Source of the DNA: Lentisphaeria bacterium
GTDB taxonomy: Bacteria > Verrucomicrobiota > Lentisphaeria > Oligosphaerales > Oligosphaeraceae
DNA: 13,639 bases
Reading direction: 5' to 3'
NCBI GenBank assembly: GCA_016303095.1
Contig: JAEDMH010000057.1
Location: 1 to 13,639, forward strand
Shown here: piece after piece, positions 1 to 7,175 of the stretch
How positions within the stretch are numbered: the first letter of the stretch is position 1
How the letters are laid out: each line of letters opens with the position of its first letter
Translations under genes and position numbers: made by a program
The notes under the pieces: model-generated
What the model saw: the letters and a program-made list of their open reading frames with translations, nothing else
Told to the model about the DNA's origin: nothing
The model's database searches: none

Positions 1-402
1 GGCCTGACCTGCCCTCCGTGTTTTAACTCCGTGGCTTCCGTGCGCCCGGCTTGCCAGGCCTTCCGTGTCCTCTTGTCAGGAAATATCAGGGTGATTCCTA
101 CGTAAAACACTTCTCCTGCTGGCATCAGTTCCTTACGCTGATGTTCGGACAGTTGAGCGGACGCGAGAGTCTCCGGGATCTTGTGACCGTGCTTGATGCA
201 CACCGTTCGAAGTGCTATCACCTTGGGCTTGGCGACAGGCCAGTGTCAAGAAACGCCATCTTGCTGGCCAACCAGACTCGTGACTTCCGCATCTTCGAGG
301 AGTCCGCGTTTTTCATGATGGAAGAGGCTGGCAGGGAGTGCACGAAGGAGGTCTTCAGTCTAGGCGGCAGCGTGTACGCCTTCGATTCCACAAACATCCC
401 AA
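1..402 (+). pseudogene. IS4-type transposase remnant, frameshifted and truncated
   Basis: This is the N-terminal part of an IS4-superfamily DDE transposase of the group with a DUF4372-like N-terminal domain. From about position 75 the frame reads LVRKYQGDSYVKHFSCW, then GQLSGRESLRDLV, AHRSKCYHLG and VYAFDST, a conserved run in this group. The Asp of FDST (codon 384-386) is the expected first catalytic Asp. The more N-terminal part, FNSVASVRPACQAF, lies in another frame (frame 1, about 22-63), and a TAA at 24-26 blocks upstream extension of the main frame, so there is a frameshift near 62-72. Homology stops at about position 400, just after the first Asp. The second Asp, the Glu and the 3' end of the element are missing. 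It cannot encode an active transposase. No terminal inverted repeat is visible, and the 5' end lies outside the window. The family call rests on remembered motifs. Confidence 0.8.
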
Positions 403-666
403 AAATATGTGGTGGAGGTGATGGTGAAGACCGTGGACGGGGCGGACATGTCCCATTTCTGGCTTCAGGCAGAGGGATGTCCAGCTATTCTCTATCGTCT
501 GGGAGACACGGGAGGAGAATGGTGGCGGCTTACTCTGCGCAATGTGGAGGTGCCCAAGGACCGTCTTTCCCTCTTTCTGACCATCAATACTGCTCCAGAC
601 CAGGGCGCCGTGCGCTATGACGATCTGATCGTTGTTCCGGAGGAGGAATATTCTTTGTCGCCCTGA
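403..666 (+). pseudogene. 3' remnant of a gene cut by the transposase junction, possibly a beta-sandwich protein
   Basis: The frame reading YVVEVMVKTVDG from about 406 and ending at TGA 664-666 differs from the transposase frame and is closed upstream by TAG 361-363. About 85 residues remain. They alternate hydrophobic and polar residues in short strands (VEVMVKTV, WWRLTLRNVEV, LSLFLTI) and end in VRYDDLIVVP. This resembles the last strands of a jelly-roll or galactose-binding-like domain from a secreted or carbohydrate-binding protein, but that fold is a guess. There is a GTG at 409 but no ribosome-binding site, so I read it as the tail of a longer gene whose 5' part was lost. It converges on the uxaB gene with only 9 bp between the two stop codons. 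Confidence 0.6.
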
Positions 667-675
667 AGCGTCAGG

Positions 676-1992
676 TTACATCCGGGCGCGGATGGCTTCT
701 TCCAGGTGGGGAATCTGGGTCAAATCCTCTCCCCACAGGGAAGAATTGGCCAGAATATGGGGGAGGGCGGGGGCGCTTCGGAAATATTCCAGGATTTCGG
801 GGAGGTCGTTTCCGCGTCCTTCCTGGTAGTATTTCAGGAGGTAGACCAGGGACTGGGTCATGGCTTCCGGGAGGGCATGATATTTTTCCTGGTATTCCCG
901 GAGGGAGGGAAGCACCCGGGCTTTCCATTTGGAGATGCTATTCAACGCAATGGAGAGGAGTCGATGATGGGCATAGGGATTGGAGAAGCGCTCCAGGACG
1001 GCCTTGCCATAGGTCTCTTTCTCCTCCTCTGGCAGGGGAAGAACGGGGGCGATTTCCTGGAAGAGAAGGGTCTTCAAGAAGGGAAGATACTGGGGAGAGC
1101 GCATCATCTCGTCCACGGTCGTGAGCCCATCCATGATCGCCCCCAGAACGCTGGCCGTATGGGCCCCGTTGAGCATCCGCACCTTCCTGGTGCGGTAGGC
1201 GGAAATATCCGAGGATACCACCATGTTCAGCCCCGCCGCTTCCGCGGGAAAGGCCTTTCTCAGTCGCTCCGGCTGATCCGTTTCCACTGCCAAGAAGAAG
1301 AAGGGTTCGCAGCAGACCAGGCAGTCATCCTTTTCTCCTAGAAGTTTCTGAAAATATTCTTCCTCTCCCGTGGGAAAGCCGGAGACAATGCGATCCACCA
1401 GGGTGTTGCAGAAAAGACATTCCCTTTCTACGTAGGAGAGGATCTCTTGGGCGGCTTGGGCATCCTGCAGATGCCGCAGCACATATTCTTTGAGCAGCGT
1501 TCCGTTGTTCTCCAGGAGTTCACAGGGGAGGAGAATGACGCCGGGGAGTCCAGCCTTCGCCCGGAGGGAGAGAAGATGAGCCAGCCGGGCGGGATAGCTT
1601 TGGGTGTCTCCCGGACGATAGACAAGGCCGGCCTCTGTCACATTGGAGACGATGAGCTCCAAATGGGGAGAGAGGGCGACCTCCTGGATTTTCTCCTGAT
1701 CCTGGTCTGGCAGATAGGCGCCCCGGACGCATTGGATGAGAGCAGGGCGTTCCCAGGGGGCTCCGTTGACCATGCCTCGCTCCACCACATGGTAGCGTCC
1801 TCCCTGGGCGTTCAATGCCTGACAGACTCCAGGATTCCCTCCCGCCCGGGGTTTGACAATCTGGACGCTGCCCTGGAAGAGTCCCTTTTCATTCATCTTC
1901 TCCACCATCCAGTCCACGAAGGCGCGAAGGAAGTTGCCCTCTCCAAATTGGAGGACTTTGACGGGGAGGGAAGAAGAGCGGGGCAGGGACAT
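676..1992 (-). CDS. uxaB: Tagaturonate reductase (altronate oxidoreductase), mannitol dehydrogenase family
   Basis: This gene encodes an NAD-dependent oxidoreductase of the polyol-specific long-chain dehydrogenase family. UxaB interconverts D-tagaturonate and D-altronate in galacturonate catabolism, in the cytoplasm. The N-terminus has VLQFGEGNFLRAFVDW (about residues 13-28), the nucleotide-binding start typical of UxaB. The catalytic signature K-x4-N-x2-H is present as KVRMLNGAH with K270, N275 and H278. At 438 residues it is slightly shorter than the usual 480 or so. I use the ATG at 1992. A TTG at 2007 in the same frame is possible, and neither has a Shine-Dalgarno sequence. It follows ftsI by 30 bp on the same strand, so it is probably cotranscribed with the division genes. 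No other hexuronate gene lies nearby. Mannitol or fructuronate specificity (UxuB or MtlD) is the alternative, but the N-terminal motif favours UxaB. Confidence 0.85.
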   Translation of the reverse strand: MSLPRSSSLPVKVLQFGEGNFLRAFVDWMVEKMNEKGLFQGSVQIVKPRAGGNPGVCQALNAQGGRYHVVERGMVNGAPWERPALIQCVRGAYLPDQDQEKIQEVALSPHLELIVSNVTEAGLVYRPGDTQSYPARLAHLLSLRAKAGLPGVILLPCELLENNGTLLKEYVLRHLQDAQAAQEILSYVERECLFCNTLVDRIVSGFPTGEEEYFQKLLGEKDDCLVCCEPFFFLAVETDQPERLRKAFPAEAAGLNMVVSSDISAYRTRKVRMLNGAHTASVLGAIMDGLTTVDEMMRSPQYLPFLKTLLFQEIAPVLPLPEEEKETYGKAVLERFSNPYAHHRLLSIALNSISKWKARVLPSLREYQEKYHALPEAMTQSLVYLLKYYQEGRGNDLPEILEYFRSAPALPHILANSSLWGEDLTQIPHLEEAIRARM

Positions 1993-2022
1993 GGGGGGAG
2001 CACTCAAGCCGGAGGGAGGAAA

Positions 2023-4233
2023 TTACCGTTTGGCGGTGGCGGCAGGGGAGTGTTTGGGGGAGGGTGCCTTATCCTCTTCGTCGGGCGCCACCTGAAGATA
2101 TTCCAGAGTCCGGCTGGCAATGCGCTGGAAGACAGGGGCGGCCACGCCTGCGCCGGTATGGGCTCCCACGGTGGGATTTTCCGCAGAAACCAGCAAGAGG
2201 AATCTGGGGCGGGAAGCGGGGGCGAATCCGATGAAGGAGGCGAGGAACTGGTTCTCGGCATAGTGCCCGCGGATGCCCTTGGCCACATTGGGCTGGATCC
2301 ACATCTGCCCTGTTCCCGTCTTGCCGGCCACCTGGAAGTGCTTTACGGCAGCACGGGTGCCGGTGCCTCCCTGCTGGGTGACCATGGTCAGGGCCTGGGT
2401 CATCTTCTCCACGGCGTGGGCGGAAACAGGCTCTCCTTTTGGGTGGGGGCGGCAGTATTCTATGGTGCCATCGGCGTGTTGGACGCGATCCACCAGGTAG
2501 GGTTGCATGATTTCTCCATGGTTGGCCAGGGCGCTCCAGGCTTGGAGAACCTGAAGGAGGGGCACCGTAATCCCCTGGCCCATGGGGACGCGGGTGATGG
2601 TGAGGGAATCCCACTGATGGAGGGCGCGGAACAATCCCCGGGATTCCTGACGGAACACTACGGGAGCCCCCTCTTCGGGATAAAAGCCCAGCCCCGTGGG
2701 CTTGCCAAAGCCAAAGGCCCGAAGATAGGAATACATCTTTTCCTCTCCCAGATCCAGGGAGAATTTCGCCGTGCCAATGTTGCTGGATTTCTGGATGACT
2801 TGGGCCAAGGTCAGATCCTCGTAGGCGTGGGAATCCCGCAAGGCTTTCCGGTTGTAAGTCCATCTCCCTTTTTCGCAATCCTTCACCGTATTCAGGTCGG
2901 CAACGCCGGCGTCCAGAACCGCTGTCAAGCTGACAGGCTTCATGATGGAACCCGGGTCGTAGCATTGGAGCAAAATGTGGTTCTGGCAGACGTCGGGATC
3001 CTCCATGGTGCTGCGGTCGTTGGGATTGAACTGGGGGAACTGGGCCAGCCCCATGATGGCCCCGGTGGAGGGATCCATCATGATGGCGTAAGCCCGATCC
3101 GGCCGATGCTTTTCCCAGAGCACCTGCAGCTCCTCCTCCAGAATGCGCTGGATGGGTTCCTGGATGGTGAGGTAGACATCGCTCCCATCCACGGGCTCCT
3201 CCAGGAGCTGGGTTCCCTCCCCCAGGGGATTTTGCTTGGAGTCATGGTGGAAGGCGCTCTTACCCAATGTGGGCTTGAGGTAGGAATCCATCAGGGCCTC
3301 CACTCCGGAGACTCCCTTGTTTTCATGATTGGTATATCCCAGGAGGTTGGAGAGCTCCGAGTTCCGGGGATAGAAGCGAATCCAGGAATCCAGGTAGCGC
3401 ACCCCCTGGCGGATGCCGGCGCTTTTCAATTCCTCCAGAATCAGGGAGGCGTCCTCCCGGGAGATGCCCCGCTTGACGGAGATTTCCTGGCACCTCTCCT
3501 GGGTGGTCTGGATCTTTTTTTTCAGATCCAGCTTGTTGATGGCAAAGCATTCCGGAATCCGCTGCAGGCAGATTTCCACCTGTTCCTTGGAGAGTCCCCG
3601 GGGGGAAAGATAGGCTTTGAAGGCGATGGGGCGCCCCTGGGCGTCCCGGATGGGCCGGAGGATCAGGCCGGGAATGGTGCTCAGGGTATACTCCTGGACG
3701 TATTCCAGGGGGATGCCATCGGAGAGCTTCATGGTGAAAATGTGATCCGCGGCCTTATGGAAACGGTTTTCCAGTTCCTGGGGATCGATCTCCAAATGCC
3801 GGGCGATGATTTTGGCGACCAGGGGGATTTTTTCCTGGAAGCGCCGGGGTTCCACATAGAGGTCTTTGGTGGACTGATCCACGGCGAACTTGTTTCCGTT
3901 CAAATCCAGGATGCTCCCCCGTTTGGCCGTCTCAATGGAGGTGCGCACCGTGAGACGGCGGGCTTGTGCCTGATAGTATCCTCCCTGTCCCAACTGGATC
4001 TTGGCAATATGCCAAAAGAGCAGGAGGAACAGCAGCAGGGATGTCACTTCCAGAACCATCTGGCGGGCGAGGAGCCCTCTGCGCAACTGGACGGTGAAGA
4101 CCTTCCCGTTCTCCTCCTCTTCCTCTTGCGGAAGGTCATGCCAGGGCTGCAAGGCTCCCCATAGACGCGCAATCCACCCCTGGGGTTTCCCCTCTTGAGG
4201 GGGGCAGGGCGGCTGGGGATCGGGGTGGGGCAT
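2023..4233 (-). CDS. ftsI: Class B penicillin-binding protein, FtsI type (septal transpeptidase)
   Basis: This is a membrane-anchored D,D-transpeptidase that cross-links peptidoglycan at the septum. All three transpeptidase motifs are present: SxxK as S429-I-M-K432, SxN as S483-S-N485 and KTG at K638-T-G640. One membrane segment lies at about residues 59-77, followed by the dimerisation or pedestal region (RGSILDLNG near 105; LLGYTNHENKGVSGVEALMDS further on) and then the catalytic domain. No PASTA repeats are seen. At 736 residues it is long for FtsI (E. coli 588). The cytoplasmic N-terminus (about 58 residues, rich in Pro and Glu) and the pedestal region are enlarged. I use the ATG at 4233; the open frame continues to a TTG at 4275, and neither start has a Shine-Dalgarno sequence. 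Its position after mraZ, rsmH and ftsL supports FtsI over an elongation-type PBP2. Confidence 0.9.
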   Translation of the reverse strand: MPHPDPQPPCPPQEGKPQGWIARLWGALQPWHDLPQEEEEENGKVFTVQLRRGLLARQMVLEVTSLLLFLLLFWHIAKIQLGQGGYYQAQARRLTVRTSIETAKRGSILDLNGNKFAVDQSTKDLYVEPRRFQEKIPLVAKIIARHLEIDPQELENRFHKAADHIFTMKLSDGIPLEYVQEYTLSTIPGLILRPIRDAQGRPIAFKAYLSPRGLSKEQVEICLQRIPECFAINKLDLKKKIQTTQERCQEISVKRGISREDASLILEELKSAGIRQGVRYLDSWIRFYPRNSELSNLLGYTNHENKGVSGVEALMDSYLKPTLGKSAFHHDSKQNPLGEGTQLLEEPVDGSDVYLTIQEPIQRILEEELQVLWEKHRPDRAYAIMMDPSTGAIMGLAQFPQFNPNDRSTMEDPDVCQNHILLQCYDPGSIMKPVSLTAVLDAGVADLNTVKDCEKGRWTYNRKALRDSHAYEDLTLAQVIQKSSNIGTAKFSLDLGEEKMYSYLRAFGFGKPTGLGFYPEEGAPVVFRQESRGLFRALHQWDSLTITRVPMGQGITVPLLQVLQAWSALANHGEIMQPYLVDRVQHADGTIEYCRPHPKGEPVSAHAVEKMTQALTMVTQQGGTGTRAAVKHFQVAGKTGTGQMWIQPNVAKGIRGHYAENQFLASFIGFAPASRPRFLLLVSAENPTVGAHTGAGVAAPVFQRIASRTLEYLQVAPDEEDKAPSPKHSPAATAKR

Positions 4234-4290
4234 GAAGAGCGGGCTAGGGGAGGGGAGGAGCCATGAAGGAGACAAAGGGGACCAGGAGGA

Positions 4291-4674
4291 TCAGCGCTTG
4301 GAGCCCACGGTGACAGGGATGATGCGCCCTTCCTGGGTGCGGCAGACCTTGAGGGGGATGACTCTCTGGGTGTGGGGGGGATGGCGCAGGCCTAGGGGGG
4401 TGGCCAGGCGGGAGATGTTCCCTCCATCCATGAGCTCTTCCAACTTGTTCTCCCGATTCAGGAGAGTCATCTGCAACTCCTCCTGGCGGATCTCTACTTG
4501 ACGGATCTCCTTGCGAAGGCTGCGAATGGCCTGATTAGTTTTGTTGGCATGCAGTCCGGCCACAATGAGCACGGTCACCACGGTCAGGAGGGCGATGATG
4601 TAAAAAATCCCTTCCATCTTCCCATTGTTCCGCTTGTTTCGGGGAATCGGATTGCTGGTGGTGTAGAGATGCAT
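4291..4674 (-). CDS. ftsL: FtsL-like division protein, single membrane span with coiled coil
   Basis: This is a 127-residue protein with a short basic N-terminus, one membrane segment at about residues 22-42 (IIALLTVVTVLIVAGL), then a heptad-like charged helix at about 45-82 with many Glu, Arg, Gln and Leu. That is the topology of the bitopic division proteins FtsL and FtsB, which form a complex that activates FtsW-FtsI. FtsL sequences diverge strongly, so the name rests on topology plus position: it sits exactly between rsmH and ftsI, the usual place of ftsL. The C-terminal part (about residues 83-127, with PLGLRHPPHTQRVIPL) is probably the periplasmic segment. The ATG at 4674 has no Shine-Dalgarno sequence. 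The gap to rsmH is 43 bp and to ftsI 57 bp. Confidence 0.75.
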   Translation of the reverse strand: MHLYTTSNPIPRNKRNNGKMEGIFYIIALLTVVTVLIVAGLHANKTNQAIRSLRKEIRQVEIRQEELQMTLLNRENKLEELMDGGNISRLATPLGLRHPPHTQRVIPLKVCRTQEGRIIPVTVGSKR

Positions 4675-4717
4675 GTCAGAGGGGTGCCATTCGTCCGCAA
4701 GGGGGGGAGAGGGAGTC

Positions 4718-5683
4718 CTAGGGGAACTCTGGGGGGGCGTCGGTGCGTTGCGCAGCCCGGAGTTTTGCGCAGGCGGCCCGGGGATTCCGGGCGATTTCCT
4801 CCGGGGAGGCGGAGAGGGGTTTTCGGGTGAGGGGTTGAAGGGTGACCTGCTTATGGCAGACGCAACGAAGGACGGCGGGGGGGCATAGGCAGGTCAGGCT
4901 GGCGTGCTGGAAGAAGCGCTTCACCATGCGGTCCTCCAGGGAATGGAAGCTGATGACCACCAGACGCCCCCCGGGGGAGAGGAGACGTTCCGCCGCCCGA
5001 AGGGCTTGTTCCAGTTCTTCCAGCTCGTGGTTGACGGCGATGCGCAGAGCTTGAAAGACCCGGGTGGGCGGGGGGAGGCCATGTTGATGGGTGCGCCCCA
5101 CCACTCGCTCCAGGAGCCGGGCCAACTCCCCCGTGGTGGCCCAGGGCCGATCCTTTCGTCGTTCCACGATGGCCCGGGCGATGGGGCGGGAGAGACGCTC
5201 CTCTCCGTAGGTCCAAAAGAGATCCGCCAGGGTTTCCTGGGGCAGGGTGTTGAGGAGGTCGGCGGCGGTGGGGTCTGGGGAGGAGGGGTCCATCCGCATG
5301 TCCAAAGGGGCGTCGAAGCGGAAGGAGAATCCCCGTTCCGGCGTGTCGATCTGGGGAGAAGAAACGCCGATGTCCAGAAGGATGCCGTCCACGGTCTTCC
5401 AACCCCGCTGGGCGGCCGCCTCTTCCATCTGGCTGAAGGGGCCATGCCAGGGATGGAAGCGGGAGCCGAAGGGAGCCAGGCGCTGGGCGGCGGCTTCCAG
5501 GGCGGCGGGATCCCGGTCGATGCCCAGGACTTCCCGCTGGGGGTTCTGCTCCAGGAGCGCCTGAGAGTCTCCCCCGCCTCCCAAAGTGCCGTCCACGATC
5601 CTCTCCCCTGGCAGTTCCTGGAAGAACTGGAGGGCTTCCTGCTGCAGCACAGGGATATGGTGGAAGGGGGAAGCCTGGGTCAT
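4718..5683 (-). CDS. rsmH: 16S rRNA (cytosine-1402-N4)-methyltransferase RsmH
   Basis: RsmH (MraW) uses S-adenosylmethionine to methylate N4 of C1402 in the 16S rRNA decoding centre. The 321-residue length is normal. The SAM-binding region reads HHIPVLQQEAL (8-18), IVDGTLGGGGDS (29-40) and GIDRD (54-58). Motif LLDIGVSSPQID (102-113) is followed by RGFSF and LDMRMD, and the late motif VVISFHSLEDR lies at about 242-252. The C-terminus has the Cys-rich stretch and the NPRAACAKLR end. One difference: the common His in GGGGHS is Asp39 here. The ATG at 5683 overlaps the mraZ stop as ATGA, which implies translational coupling, and this start aligns with family starts. A longer open frame upstream in this phase overlaps mraZ and is ignored. 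Confidence 0.96.
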   Translation of the reverse strand: MTQASPFHHIPVLQQEALQFFQELPGERIVDGTLGGGGDSQALLEQNPQREVLGIDRDPAALEAAAQRLAPFGSRFHPWHGPFSQMEEAAAQRGWKTVDGILLDIGVSSPQIDTPERGFSFRFDAPLDMRMDPSSPDPTAADLLNTLPQETLADLFWTYGEERLSRPIARAIVERRKDRPWATTGELARLLERVVGRTHQHGLPPPTRVFQALRIAVNHELEELEQALRAAERLLSPGGRLVVISFHSLEDRMVKRFFQHASLTCLCPPAVLRCVCHKQVTLQPLTRKPLSASPEEIARNPRAACAKLRAAQRTDAPPEFP

Positions 5684-6168
5684 GGTGTCGGCGGTGTCGT
5701 GCCTCTGGTGTCTTCCTCGATTTTCTGGAGCAGGTCGAAGCTGGAATTCAGGGGAGCTTGGCGTTCCTGCCAGGCCTCTGGCGCCAGAATGGTGCCGTAG
5801 ACCATGGAACCCAGGAAGACCGCCTTGTCCTTGATGCCGGCGAACTCCGCCAGGTCGGCACTGAGGACGAAGCGTCCATGGCTGTCCAGATTCACAATCT
5901 GGATTTTGGAGGCAATGTCCGTGTAGGCGGCGATTTTGTCGTCGTTGGCCAGGGAACTGTTCTCCAGGCGCTGGAAAATGGCCTGCATCTTCTCTTCCGT
6001 GACCACCTGAATCCGCCGGGCCCTTCCGGGGACCAGATAGAAATTGGTATCCGGCTGGTCGGTGGGCAGCCGCCATGACCGGGGGAGAGCCAGTCGGCGC
6101 TGGCTGTCCACGCTCACCGGGTAGGTTCCGGTGAAGAGACGCATTTTGCTGGGTGTCGTCTCGGCCAT
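5680..6168 (-). CDS. mraZ: Transcriptional regulator MraZ
   Basis: MraZ is a double-AbrB-fold DNA-binding protein that usually controls its own dcw operon. Both DxxxR signatures are present: D21-S-Q-R-R25 in PVSVDSQRRLALP and D95-S-H-G-R99 in NLDSHGRFVLS. With the ATG at 6168 the protein has 162 residues. The inner ATG at 6144 (MRLFTGTYP) matches the canonical MraZ N-terminus better and may be the real start, giving 154 residues. Neither has a Shine-Dalgarno sequence, and the leader is almost pure pyrimidine in the mRNA sense. The open frame runs further upstream into the operator, where the sequence is Pro-rich and probably not translated. The stop overlaps the rsmH start. The array of GGG boxes upstream (6238-6281) is its expected autoregulatory site. 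Confidence 0.95.
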   Translation of the reverse strand: MAETTPSKMRLFTGTYPVSVDSQRRLALPRSWRLPTDQPDTNFYLVPGRARRIQVVTEEKMQAIFQRLENSSLANDDKIAAYTDIASKIQIVNLDSHGRFVLSADLAEFAGIKDKAVFLGSMVYGTILAPEAWQERQAPLNSSFDLLQKIEEDTRGTTPPTP

Positions 6169-6235
6169 GGGGTGGGGGAGGGGGAAGGAGGAGAGGAGAA
6201 AAGGGGGTGCGGGATGGGGTGGGGAGGGGATGGGT
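6169..6235. other. G-rich, pyrimidine/purine-skewed tract over the mraZ leader, possible G-quadruplex
   Basis: The plus strand is nearly all purine here, with G runs of 3-5 separated by 1-2 bases at two places: 6169-6184 (three runs) and 6211-6234 (five runs). On the plus strand, which is the template for mraZ, this meets the usual G-quadruplex pattern. The mRNA strand is correspondingly C- and T-rich and has no Shine-Dalgarno match. Any role in dcw expression is conjecture. Confidence 0.4.
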
Positions 6236-6237
6236 TT

Positions 6238-6281
6238 CCCAAAATGCCCCATTTTCTCCCACTTTTTCCCAATTCTTCCCT
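6238..6281 (-). promoter_or_regulatory. MraZ-binding box array, five GGG repeats at 10-bp pitch
   Basis: On the minus strand GGG triplets occur at 6280-6278, 6270-6268, 6260-6258, 6250-6248 and 6240-6238, exactly 10 bp apart. Four are preceded by T (TGGG) and the most upstream one by A. MraZ is known to bind TGGGN repeats separated by 5 bp in its own promoter. The consensus and spacing fit that site and it lies 70-113 bp upstream of the mraZ ATG. The array begins immediately downstream of the predicted -10 element, so binding should block transcription initiation. Confidence 0.85.
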
Positions 6282-6309
6282 AAAATATCCTTTTTTTGCA
6301 AAAAATCAA
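6282..6309 (-). promoter_or_regulatory. Predicted sigma-70-like promoter of the mraZ operon
   Basis: On the minus strand, TTGATT (6309-6304) is followed by a 16-bp A/T-rich spacer and TATTTT (6287-6282). This is the most AT-rich stretch of the intergenic region. Transcription would start near 6275, inside the MraZ boxes. The call is by eye, supported by the adjoining operator. Confidence 0.55.
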
Positions 6310-6374
6310 CAAAAAAAGGCAAGATTTCCGAGGATTTTCCCGCTTTCTTTCCCGGGGAGGGGAGTGGGGCGGAC

Positions 6375-6404
6375 TTTCGACTAGGCGGAAAATCGGGGTA
6401 TATT
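6375..6404 (+). promoter_or_regulatory. Possible promoter of the surface-repeat gene
   Basis: TATATT at 6399-6404 is a fair -10 element about 115 bp upstream of the gene. The -35 partner 18 bp upstream (TTTCGA, 6375-6380) is poor, matching only three of six consensus positions. It is listed because it is the only AT-rich hexamer of this kind in the divergent intergenic region facing right. Confidence 0.25.
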
Positions 6405-6520
6405 AAGGAAAATTCAGTTTTTCCCTCCCTCTCCCGCGGGGCTGGATGGGGTTTCCCGCCCGTTTCTTGTCTTCCCCGTTTTTGTTCCTCCCTTCATATT
6501 CCACAAAGGAGAAAATGGAA

Positions 6521-7168
6521 ATGAAAAAAATCCTCTCTCTCTTTGCCCTCCTCTGCAGCCTGGCAACCTTCTCCCTCATGGGTGGCGAACCCATTGTCCT
6601 GGGACTTTGCGACACCTGTCAGTATCCCTCCCTGGATTGCGATCAGGCGGGCTTGCGTTTGGAAGTCCTGGGGTCTGTGAGGGACAGCGTGGGATTCACC
6701 CTAGGCATTGCCAACTTCACCACCGGGGTTTCCAAGGGGGTGCAGCTGGGCTTCGCCAATTGGACGGAAGGGAATGTCTACGGGGTGCAGTTGGGGCTCT
6801 TCCAGGATGCCAAGGGAGAGGAGTTCTGGGGGTGGCAGGGCAGTTGGCTTTCCATCGTCCGGAAGGATCTGTATGGCCTTCAGGGCGGTTTGCTGGCATA
6901 TACCAAGGGAACCCTTCGGGGCCTCCAGGGGGGGCTTCTGGCGGGGGCCAGTGTGGTGAAGGGGGCTCAGTGGAGCCTGGCCAACTTCAGCTATGACGTG
7001 ACCGGCGTCCAGCTGGGTCTGGTGAACTACGCCGAGACGATGGAGGGGCTTCAGCTGGGTCTGGTGAACTACACGAAGCAGATGACCCGGGGGATTCAGA
7101 TCGGTCTGGTGAACATCATCCGGGACAGCAAGATGCCCGTGCTTCCCTTGGTGAACTACCACTTCTAG
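6521..7168 (+). CDS. Exported glycine-rich surface-repeat protein (LA_2272-type repeats)
   Basis: This is a 215-residue protein with a clear signal peptide (MKKILSLFALLCSLATFS, then about residue 20 onward GGEP). The mature part is built of about ten units of 14-16 residues on the pattern G-[VL]-Q-[LG]-G-[LF]-x-[NA]-[YFW], for example GVQLGFANWTEGNVY, GVQLGLVNYAETME and GLQLGLVNYTKQMTR. This matches the short repeats annotated as LA_2272 surface repeats in Leptospira and other Gram-negative bacteria, probably beta-strand repeats at the cell surface or outer membrane. The function is unknown. No lipobox cysteine is evident in the signal region. I chose the ATG at 6521 because AGGAG at 6507-6511 lies 9 nt upstream and it starts a classic signal peptide. 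The ATG at 6515 is only 3 nt from that site. It is divergent from mraZ and followed by a terminator-like hairpin. Confidence 0.75.
   Translation: MKKILSLFALLCSLATFSLMGGEPIVLGLCDTCQYPSLDCDQAGLRLEVLGSVRDSVGFTLGIANFTTGVSKGVQLGFANWTEGNVYGVQLGLFQDAKGEEFWGWQGSWLSIVRKDLYGLQGGLLAYTKGTLRGLQGGLLAGASVVKGAQWSLANFSYDVTGVQLGLVNYAETMEGLQLGLVNYTKQMTRGIQIGLVNIIRDSKMPVLPLVNYHF
7010..7072 (+). repeat. Tandem 21-bp perfect repeat inside the surface-repeat gene
   Basis: The same 21 bases, encoding QLGLVNY with its flanking Gln codon, occur at 7010-7030 and 7052-7072, a 42-bp period equal to one 14-residue protein unit. A third, degenerate copy follows at 7097-7114. This points to recent duplication of one repeat unit. 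Confidence 0.8.
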
Positions 7169-7175
7169 CGAAGGA

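Noticed and set aside
51..620. A single 189-residue protein spanning the transposase remnant and beyond
   Set aside because: Past about position 400 it reads the following gene fragment in the wrong frame, so the C-terminal third is meaningless.
1447..4164. Long stop-free frame (905 codons) on the plus strand opposite uxaB and ftsI
   Set aside because: It lies antisense to two well-supported genes and has a low-complexity Gly/His/Leu-rich translation. It is a by-product of GC-rich codon use on the other strand.
6169..6252. MraZ start at an upstream in-frame ATG (6252)
   Set aside because: It would lie inside the MraZ boxes and add a Pro-rich segment foreign to the family. The ATG at 6168 or 6144 fits the conserved N-terminus.
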